This document shows, in pieces, positions 7,274-13,276 of a stretch of 14,641 nt of DNA. The stretch lies in contig JARYMR010000027.1 in NCBI GenBank assembly GCA_029907045.1, forward strand, positions 1-14,641. The letters run 5' to 3'. The position numbers and the translations under genes are program-made. How positions within the stretch are numbered: position 1 is the stretch's first letter; every line of letters begins with the position of its first letter. The notes under the pieces are model-generated. The model was not told where the DNA came from, ran no database searches, and saw only the letters and a list, made by a program, of their open reading frames with translations. Origin of the DNA: Candidatus Bathyarchaeota archaeon. GTDB taxonomy: Archaea; Thermoproteota; Bathyarchaeia; Bathyarchaeales; UBA233.

Positions 7274-10246
7274 CTAACAGTCGGTAGCATGTTCTCCATT
7301 ATTTTTGATTACCAGAACGAGGTCTTTAATGTCGACTTTGTCGTCGTCGTTTACATCTGCGTTTCTGCAGAGAACATCGTTGTGCCAAATCGTAGTGCAA
7401 GTGTAATTGGCCCAGTATTTTATGAGTAGAACGAGGTCTTTTATGTCGTCTTTAAGGTCGCCGTTGATGTCGCCTTGAACCGAAATGGCGCATTCGGTTT
7501 GGTTTTGATTGTCGTCCAAAAATGTCTCTTCGGGGACGTAGGTGATGTTTGCCTCTATAATGTAGGTGCCATTTTTTTGGGATGCCGTGTTCCATGTGAA
7601 GGTGAACGTTTTGGAGTTTCTATATGTTAGATTAAAGGTTTTGGAATCTATTGGTATGATATGTGTGCTATTTCTTGCTTGAATTGTGATGTTAACCCCA
7701 GTTTCGCTGTAAATGCCGTAATTTATGACTTTTACAGTTATGTTTACGGAGTAGCCTTCTGTAAAAGAGCTTTTCGATAAATTGACACTTTTTATTCCAA
7801 TGTCATGTTCTCCGCCGTAGGGCTTTGTTAGCGGATAACGGTCTATGTTGTCTTTAATTATAGTGCAGTTAGTATCGCCTATACCATCGCTTCCATCTAC
7901 GACTTGGTAAGGTCCGCGTTTCTCATCCACGCCCACATAGTCGCTCCAGTAGTTGCCACCAGAAGGCCAACCATTGTCCCAAGTGTTTTTATATCCAGCC
8001 CATACTGTTGGTCGATTTGTGTTGTTAATGAAACTGTTGTGGTAAAAAGTGTTATTAGAGGATTGCACAAATGCTCCTCGAGTGTTGTTTCCTATGATGT
8101 TGTTAATGATGCTGTTTCCTGAGGATTCTAGAAGGTAGATGCCATTATCATTCCATAGTATTTTGTTGCGAAGAATTTGGCTTATGTTGGAGTAAGCTAG
8201 ATAGATGCCTTCTACATTTTTTGTTACATTATTGTCGGTTATGGTGTTGTTGGACGAGTAACGCAAATAGATGCCTTTCCCTTTGTTGTTTTCTACCTCG
8301 TTGCCGATCACTGAATTGTTGTTGGACGAGTAATCTAGGAAAATTCCAAATACTTCGTTGTCTGCGACCATGTTAAGAGAGACATTACTGTAAAAACAAC
8401 CAGTTAACCAAATACCATACGTGCAATTCCGTACAATGTTCATTATAATATTGCTGCTATTAGACCCAAAGACTTCCATGCCCCAAGTCATCATTTCTGT
8501 TACACCAATAACATTATTATTGAATATGTTACTTTCAGGAGAGTTAAATAGACTAATTCCACCAGCATTTCTCGTTAGGTTATTGTCACTAACGTTATTG
8601 CTAGGGGAATAATCTAGAGAAATTCCATAGAAGTTATTTGTTAGTTTGTTACTTGTAATGGTGTTGTTGAAGGATCCACACAACCAAATGCCGCTGTCAC
8701 TATTGTTTGTTAGGTTGTTGCTTGTAAGGTTATTTTCCGACGAGTTAAACAAGTAAATTCCATAGATGTTGTCTGAGGCGTTAATTTGTGTGATTGTGGA
8801 ACTATTTGTATACGCTAATAGCAAGCCTTGACCGTTCCTTGTGAGATTAAGATTTTGTACTGTTATGTTTGTACAGTTTACTAGTCCGAGGTAGCCTACA
8901 TCGGTAAATGTGGTACCATCTATGACCAAATCTTGCTTATTCACTAAATAATAGATTGGTTTGTTTTCCACCAAGTTGGAGTTGTCAACATCGTTAATAA
9001 AATGCGATAAATCTGTGCCATTCACTAAGAATGAGTAATTATTGTTCGTTATGGTAATGTTTCTGAGAACCACGCCGCCTGATCCACTTAAATGGACGCC
9101 GTAAAGTCCATTTTGAACTGTGAAATTGCTGATTTTAACATTGGCAGCAGTTACAAGAAGAACTGCACGGGAACCATCACCGTTAATGATTGTGGTTGTC
9201 TTATTTTCTCCCTGCAATGTCAACGACTTATAAACCCACACATTTTCATAACATATTGAAGTATCAACCTTAATGGTATGGTTGCCTTTGGTTTCATCAG
9301 CATCTATGGCTTTTTGAATCAAAAAGTAATGTAGCCCCGTGTCCACGTTATGCACTGTTAAAAGCCTCGGATAATAATCTCTCTCTTCATCGATTACATG
9401 GTATGGTGTGTCGCCAATTCCGTCGCTTCCAGTAATATTCTGATAAGGCCCACTATATAAATCGACACCAGTATAGTCGCTCCAAAAGTTGCCTCCAGAG
9501 GGCCATGTAACGTTCCAACCGTTTTTTGACGCAACTCCCAACATTTCTACTTGTCTTGTGTTATTAACGAAGCCATTGTGGTAAAAGCGGTTGTTATTGG
9601 AGGAGTCGTGTAAACATACGCCGCAAGCATTGTCTTGAACAATATTGTCTGTAAATGTGTTATTAGACGATAAACGCAGGTAAATGGCATAGGTATTGTT
9701 TTGTATAATGTTATCAGCAATATTGTTTCTGTGGGAGTTGCCTAACTGAATGCCAATACTACAGTTTATAATAATGTTGTTTTTTAGGCTGCAATCGCTG
9801 GAATAGAGGTAAACACCGCTATCTCCAGTTGCTGTTCCGCTATTCTGTATCGTGAAACCATTTATAGTCACATTGTGCTCAGCAACATAAATTACTGTTC
9901 CAGTTGCACTTCCATCAATAATAGTGTTTCTTTTGTCTTCCCCTAGAAGTGTCAAATTGTTTTTGTTTACAATTATGTTTTCGTAGTAAATTCCGCTATA
10001 TACATATATTGTGTCGCCTGGACTGGCTGCATCAACTGCTTCTTGAATCGTTGAAAAATTTTCTGGCACATAAATTGTTTTTGGGTCAGCATCTGCTTCC
10101 ATTGGCATGGTTGAAGCCTTGTTAATTACTTCTGTCGCATGACTAATTGGGAGGCAGAGTCTTGTCGAGGATATCAACATCATGATTAATTGTATGCTTA
10201 ATAGGAATGTTAGGAACAACATTGAGGCTGTTCGCTTGTCTTGCAT
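7274..10246 (-). CDS. Secreted double NosD-type beta-helix protein with CARDB and divergent dockerin
   Basis: 990 residues with a good start (GGAGAG, five bases before the ATG). Signal region about 1-38. Two consecutive NosD/pectate-lyase-like right-handed beta-helix units follow. Unit 1 (about 57-295) opens with 'FSTIQEAVDAASPGDTIYVY' and closes with WPSGGNFWSDY and GSDGIGDTPY. Unit 2 (about 296-808) opens with 'YFLIQKAIDAD', runs through many 22-24 residue coils of the 'SSNNTITDNNVTKNVEGIYL' kind and closes with WPSGGNYWSDY and GSDGIGDT. CARDB is about 813-923 and the dockerin 924-983. Dockerin loop 1 (DINGDLKDDIKD, 926-937) has lost its Gly, and the linker between loops is longer with Cys950 and Cys960. 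Beta-helices of this family often bind or cleave polysaccharides, but I see no defined lyase active site, so ligand binding or surface display is as likely. The protein is very rich in N-glycosylation sequons. Confidence 0.94.
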   Translation of the reverse strand: MQDKRTASMLFLTFLLSIQLIMMLISSTRLCLPISHATEVINKASTMPMEADADPKTIYVPENFSTIQEAVDAASPGDTIYVYSGIYYENIIVNKNNLTLLGEDKRNTIIDGSATGTVIYVAEHNVTINGFTIQNSGTATGDSGVYLYSSDCSLKNNIIINCSIGIQLGNSHRNNIADNIIQNNTYAIYLRLSSNNTFTDNIVQDNACGVCLHDSSNNNRFYHNGFVNNTRQVEMLGVASKNGWNVTWPSGGNFWSDYTGVDLYSGPYQNITGSDGIGDTPYHVIDEERDYYPRLLTVHNVDTGLHYFLIQKAIDADETKGNHTIKVDTSICYENVWVYKSLTLQGENKTTTIINGDGSRAVLLVTAANVKISNFTVQNGLYGVHLSGSGGVVLRNITITNNNYSFLVNGTDLSHFINDVDNSNLVENKPIYYLVNKQDLVIDGTTFTDVGYLGLVNCTNITVQNLNLTRNGQGLLLAYTNSSTITQINASDNIYGIYLFNSSENNLTSNNLTNNSDSGIWLCGSFNNTITSNKLTNNFYGISLDYSPSNNVSDNNLTRNAGGISLFNSPESNIFNNNVIGVTEMMTWGMEVFGSNSSNIIMNIVRNCTYGIWLTGCFYSNVSLNMVADNEVFGIFLDYSSNNNSVIGNEVENNKGKGIYLRYSSNNTITDNNVTKNVEGIYLAYSNISQILRNKILWNDNGIYLLESSGNSIINNIIGNNTRGAFVQSSNNTFYHNSFINNTNRPTVWAGYKNTWDNGWPSGGNYWSDYVGVDEKRGPYQVVDGSDGIGDTNCTIIKDNIDRYPLTKPYGGEHDIGIKSVNLSKSSFTEGYSVNITVKVINYGIYSETGVNITIQARNSTHIIPIDSKTFNLTYRNSKTFTFTWNTASQKNGTYIIEANITYVPEETFLDDNQNQTECAISVQGDINGDLKDDIKDLVLLIKYWANYTCTTIWHNDVLCRNADVNDDDKVDIKDLVLVIKNNGEHATDC

Positions 10247-10285
10247 TTTAGCTCTCCTTTCTCACTTTCAAAACTTCTTTTAATA

Positions 10286-10298
10286 GCCTTTTGAAGGC
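10286..10298. promoter_or_regulatory. Small inverted repeat at the transcript start of the beta-helix gene
   Basis: GCCTT-TTG-AAGGC is a perfect 5-base inverted repeat just downstream of the TATA box (10304-10313), overlapping or adjacent to the predicted start near 10283. That is a plausible operator site for a repressor, but a repeat this short can occur by chance. Confidence 0.25.
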
Positions 10299-10303
10299 AA
10301 CCA

Positions 10304-10313
10304 ATATTTATAA
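10304..10313 (-). promoter_or_regulatory. TATA box of the beta-helix gene
   Basis: TTATAAATAT on the minus strand, about 60 bases before the ATG at 10246. It predicts a leader of about 35 bases, longer than those of its neighbours, with GGAGAG at 10252-10257. Confidence 0.45.
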
Positions 10314-10405
10314 TTTATGTAACATTGTTTCAGTACATCTAGAGTTGTTATACTATTTTAACTCTAATCGCAATGAAATGTTTGGCTAAGATAAGATACA
10401 GAATT

Positions 10406-10413
10406 AGAAAAAT
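10406..10413 (-). terminator. Possible T-tract terminator after the PKD-dockerin gene
   Basis: Five T in GAGTATTTTTCTAA directly follow the TAG at 10417-10419. The support is weak and compositional. Confidence 0.22.
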
Positions 10414-10416
10414 ACT

Positions 10417-11751
10417 CTATATATGTTCTCCGTAATGTTTGATTAGTATTACTAAGTCTTTAACGTCCACTTTGTTGTCGCCGTTTAGGTCTGCGTTTGG
10501 ATTCCAGTCGGGATGACCAGGATATGAGCCGTAGGCTTTAATGAGCAAGACAAGGTCTTTAACGTCAACCTTGCCGTCGCCGTTTACGTCTCCTATAAGA
10601 GGAGGCGCTGTTGTAACTCTTACTGTTTGGGTTTTGCTGTCTTGAAGCCCTTCACTATCAGTTATTGTTAACGTAACAGTGTAATTTCCTTCAATTGAGT
10701 AAGTGTGGTTTATTTTTGGCACATCCACGATGGTGATGTTGCCGTCGCCGAAATCCCACTCATAGCTAACAATGGGGGGGCTTGCTGTACCGTTCCATCC
10801 AGGAGTAGATAAAGTTGCGTCAAAAGTCACAGTTTGATTTGGATATGGTGTCGCTGGGTACCATATAAAGTCGGCTGTGGGACCAGTGGGTGGTAACGTT
10901 GTCACAGGTTTTGATGTGGTGCACCATAGGCCTTCGCTGTCTGTGACATTCAAAGTCACTATGTATGTTTGAACTTGTTTGAAAGTATGGTTCAACACAG
11001 GTTCGGTGGTGACTATTTTCGATGTGCCGTCGCCGAAATCCCACTCATAGCTAACAATGACGTCTGTGTAATTTCCTTCAGCTGTGGATGCTGAAGCATC
11101 AAATCTTACACTTTGGTTTACATAGGGGTGAAAGGGTGAGTAGGTGAATGAGGCTTGTGGAGGTGAGGATGCAGTTTGAACATTAAATGTGGTATCACTT
11201 TGAGTTTTAAGCAATAAAGTATCAGCCCTTCTTCCAGTAACATAAACTTTATAGGTGCCGTTTCTTGGCCCGGAGGGAAGCTTAAACGATGTGGCGTAAG
11301 TTCCGTCGGACTGTGAAGTTGTGAATGTCGTCTCTTTTTTGTGTGAAAGAGTTCTAAGTCCAGTAGATCCGCCTCCCCAGCCTCTAAGAATTTGAAATGA
11401 AGTTGAGGTTTCAAGGCAGTAGGGGATGCCACCATTGCTTGGTCGGTCTGTATATATATTTCCGATGGCTTTTGCTTGACCAATGTAAGCCCAGTAGGGG
11501 ATAATCATCGTGAAGTATGCTGGTTCTGATTCGCCGGGAGCTACCGAAGTTAAAACAGTTTTTGTGTAGAGCCATATTCCGTTTCCGTCTTGAAGGCAGA
11601 CTGTTATGAGTGCAGGGTGAGATACAGTGTCGTTGTTTCTCGTCCTCACTTTAAAGTAGGCCCAATTTATGGCAGGGTAGGGTTTTATTTCGATTTTGTC
11701 TACACGGTTTAGGAATGTGGAGTCGCAGGGAATAACTTCAAGAATTGTAAT
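10417..11751 (-). CDS. 3' segment of a frameshifted Ig-like, double-PKD, dockerin protein
   Basis: This frame continues the gene that begins at 12031. A GTG at 11649 could be called as a start but encodes an internal Val in 'WAYFKVRTRNND'; coherent coding sequence (PITILEVIPCDS and onward) reads up to about 11751. Numbered from that GTG, domains are an Ig/macroglobulin-like region to about 90 (with 'GGIPYCLETSTSF'), a second beta-rich region (about 91-158), PKD 1 (163-250, 'SYEWDFGDGTS'), PKD 2 (254-345, 'SYEWDFGDGNI') and a dockerin (353-407). Its calcium loops, DVNGDGKVDVKD and DLNGDNKVDVKD, are both intact. The restored protein would have 537 residues. The intact PKD and dockerin parts show no decay, so sequencing or assembly error, a recent mutation, or recoding are all possible. 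Function: probably an extracellular adhesion or substrate-binding dockerin partner. Confidence 0.85.
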   Translation of the reverse strand: MTILEVIPCDSTFLNRVDKIEIKPYPAINWAYFKVRTRNNDTVSHPALITVCLQDGNGIWLYTKTVLTSVAPGESEPAYFTMIIPYWAYIGQAKAIGNIYTDRPSNGGIPYCLETSTSFQILRGWGGGSTGLRTLSHKKETTFTTSQSDGTYATSFKLPSGPRNGTYKVYVTGRRADTLLLKTQSDTTFNVQTASSPPQASFTYSPFHPYVNQSVRFDASASTAEGNYTDVIVSYEWDFGDGTSKIVTTEPVLNHTFKQVQTYIVTLNVTDSEGLWCTTSKPVTTLPPTGPTADFIWYPATPYPNQTVTFDATLSTPGWNGTASPPIVSYEWDFGDGNITIVDVPKINHTYSIEGNYTVTLTITDSEGLQDSKTQTVRVTTAPPLIGDVNGDGKVDVKDLVLLIKAYGSYPGHPDWNPNADLNGDNKVDVKDLVILIKHYGEHI

Positions 11752-12031
11752 GGGGTGTGTTAACGGTTGTTATTTCACCAGTTGTTAGAGTTCTATAAGC
11801 GATGGCACCATCAATTGGGTCTAAAACCTCAACTGCAACTAATCCGTTTTGAAGTGGCGTTCCATCTGATGTTAGGTTTCCGTAAATGTTTACGGTTTCT
11901 CTTAGATGGTATGTTTTTTTGTCTGTTGTAACAGTTATGGATAAAGCTGGGCTGGCATACAAATAAGACTGCATCAAAGCAATGATAAGGAGGATTATTA
12001 GGAGAAATGTAAAAAGAAAAGCTTTCTTCAA
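11738..12031 (-). CDS. 5' segment of the frameshifted gene: signal peptide and Ig/macroglobulin-like domain
   Basis: 97 residues to a premature TGA. It starts with TTG at 12031, nine bases after the Shine-Dalgarno GAGAGGGAG (12041-12049). TTG gives Lys-Lys and a hydrophobic signal peptide (about 1-27), so a later ATG inside the signal is unlikely. Residues 30-93 are the first half of a macroglobulin-like beta-sandwich ('TTDKKTYHLRETVNIYGNLT', 'AYRTLTTGE'). These match the start of the mature protein encoded at 12106-13152 ('VSDKDVYNVGENVQICGNLT', 'LFRTLATGT'). The last residues, HYNS, are out-of-frame read-through; the real continuation is the 10417-11751 frame. Confidence 0.8.
   Translation of the reverse strand: MKKAFLFTFLLIILLIIALMQSYLYASPALSITVTTDKKTYHLRETVNIYGNLTSDGTPLQNGLVAVEVLDPIDGAIAYRTLTTGEITTVNTPHYNS
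11752..11755 (-). other. Frameshift site: CCCC homopolymer
   Basis: The coding strand reads ACA-CCC-C-ATT-ACA-ATT-CTT-GAA. Dropping one C joins 'TTVNTP' to 'ITILEVIPCDS' and restores a single 537-residue frame from 12031 to 10417. A ribosome would need a +1 shift to do the same. Confidence 0.8.
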
Positions 12032-12070
12032 TTTTTCTTTCTCCCTCTCTTAATTAGAAATGTATAAGCA

Positions 12071-12097
12071 TAAATAATAAGTTTTTCTGGAATTAAG
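12071..12097 (-). promoter_or_regulatory. Promoter of the frameshifted gene with shared upstream element
   Basis: The minus strand carries TTAATTCCAGAAAAACTTAT running into the TATA-like TTATTATTTA. The predicted start near 12050 immediately precedes the Shine-Dalgarno GAGAGGGAG. The same element, one A shorter, precedes the paralogous gene starting at 13152. Confidence 0.5.
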
Positions 12098-12105
12098 AAG
12101 CAATT

Positions 12106-13152
12106 TTAAGCGTAGTTTCCATAGTTTTTGATTAATATAACTAAATCTTTAATGTCGACTTTGTTGTCGCCATTTAAGTCGGCCTTTGGGTTCCAATTGG
12201 GGTCGTCTGGATATGAACCGTAAGCTTTAATTAGTAAGACTAAATCTTTGACATCAACCTTGCGATCGTCATTTATATCTCCGAGTAGTATGACCTTAAA
12301 TTTTGTAGTGTTGGTTGCTGGAAATAATTCCCATATTCCTTTGTAAGCTGCTGCCACAAACACTGTGTAATTTCCTAGTCTTATACCATGGTCAGGTAAA
12401 GTGAAGGTCAAATTATAGTTTCCTGTGATGTTCAGCTGATAAACCGATTGACTTGCTTTGTAGGTAATACTTGCAGTAGTTTGAGACACAATGGTGAAAG
12501 TTTCAGATATTTCAGGGCAGTGTGGGACTCCTTCAGACTTTGGCAACGTGGTAAATGCGCTTGCGTATATTGTTGCATTTCCCAGCTCAGCATCAGTAGG
12601 AACAGTCCATCTATAACTTGTATTCCATGGTCCCCCTGGAGCTACTGAATATTCTATTGGAGAAATTGCAAAGATCGGAGCATTTTTTGCATCATAAATA
12701 GTATAAGCTATTGCTGTTCGAACTGAATCGTTGAAATTGTTTTGAAAAAATACCCAGATGTAGATGCTGCTTCCTCTTTTAACGGAATATAATTGGTTTC
12801 CTTTATCGTCGCCTGGAAAAACTTTTGTGAGTTCTATTTTCCAGCTACCAGTTAGATTTGTTCCAGTCGCAAGAGTTCTGAAAAGAAATGGAAAATTATT
12901 TGAATCGTCAATCTCGAGAGCTACTAAACGGTCCGGTAAGAGCTCATCGTAATAGGTTAGATTTCCGCAGATTTGGACGTTTTCTCCTACATTGTAGACA
13001 TCTTTGTCTGAGACTACGTTAATTTTTAGTGGTGATGAAGTAGTGTATAAAGATTCTTGAGAGTAGGCGTAAATTGTATCTTGTGGTGTTCTTGTTAATG
13101 TAATTATTATGAACAAGAAAATGGCAATTGAGAGAGTTAAATTCTTGTGCAT
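12106..13152 (-). CDS. Secreted Ig/macroglobulin-like dockerin protein
   Basis: 348 residues. The ATG at 13152 is preceded by AGAGGA with six-base spacing and lies just after its TATA box; an ATG at 13245 would add 31 residues that do not look like a signal peptide and is rejected. Signal region about 1-30. An Ig/macroglobulin-like domain spans about 42-155 ('VSDKDVYNVGENVQICGNLT', 'FRTLATGT'). A second beta-rich domain reaches about 222 and has 'GNATIYASAFTTLPKSEGVP' followed by HCPE. A third strand-rich segment covers about 230-288, then the dockerin (291-345). Loop 1, DINDDRKVDVKD (292-303), has Arg for the usual Gly; loop 2, DLNGDNKVDIKD (325-336), is normal. It is paralogous to the frameshifted neighbour, which adds two PKD domains. 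It is probably a non-catalytic extracellular binding or structural subunit recruited by cohesins. Confidence 0.92.
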   Translation of the reverse strand: MHKNLTLSIAIFLFIIITLTRTPQDTIYAYSQESLYTTSSPLKINVVSDKDVYNVGENVQICGNLTYYDELLPDRLVALEIDDSNNFPFLFRTLATGTNLTGSWKIELTKVFPGDDKGNQLYSVKRGSSIYIWVFFQNNFNDSVRTAIAYTIYDAKNAPIFAISPIEYSVAPGGPWNTSYRWTVPTDAELGNATIYASAFTTLPKSEGVPHCPEISETFTIVSQTTASITYKASQSVYQLNITGNYNLTFTLPDHGIRLGNYTVFVAAAYKGIWELFPATNTTKFKVILLGDINDDRKVDVKDLVLLIKAYGSYPDDPNWNPKADLNGDNKVDIKDLVILIKNYGNYA

Positions 13153-13185
13153 CACTGTTCCTCTAAGAAATTTAGAGCCATATAA

Positions 13186-13209
13186 CGTTATAAGTTTTCT
13201 GGAATTAAA
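13186..13209 (-). promoter_or_regulatory. Promoter of the Ig-like dockerin gene with shared upstream element
   Basis: The minus strand carries TTTAATTCCAGAAAACTTAT running into CTTATAACG as the TATA box. The predicted start is near 13164, at the Shine-Dalgarno AGAGGA (13159-13164). A 5-base inverted repeat (TCTAA/TTAGA, 13163-13177) overlaps the leader. Confidence 0.5.
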
Positions 13210-13242
13210 TTCTATGGATTGTTTTGTTTGTGGTGGTATAAA

Positions 13243-13255
13243 CAAAAAGGGGGGG
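13243..13255 (-). terminator. Possible T-tract terminator after the cohesin/Ig scaffold gene
   Basis: About 20 bases after the TAA at 13277-13279, the minus strand has seven C followed by TTTTTGTTT. The T tract fits an archaeal terminator; the C7 run is unusual. Confidence 0.3.
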
Positions 13256-13276
13256 TGACGTGTGTTTTTAGGGTGT

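Noticed and set aside
8000..9800. Many short similar repeats, considered as a CRISPR array or tandem DNA repeat
   Set aside because: They are degenerate, spaced at coding periodicity of roughly 22-24 codons, and translate to beta-helix coils; no identical repeats with unique spacers.
11118..11483. 121-codon minus-strand frame
   Set aside because: Out-of-frame reading of the Ig/PKD region; its composition is not protein-like and the true frame continues straight through with clear PKD motifs.
11649..11751. GTG at 11649 as a genuine separate gene start
   Set aside because: It is an internal Val codon: in-frame conserved sequence (PITILEVIPCDS through WAYFK) precedes it, there is no promoter or Shine-Dalgarno, and no signal peptide follows.
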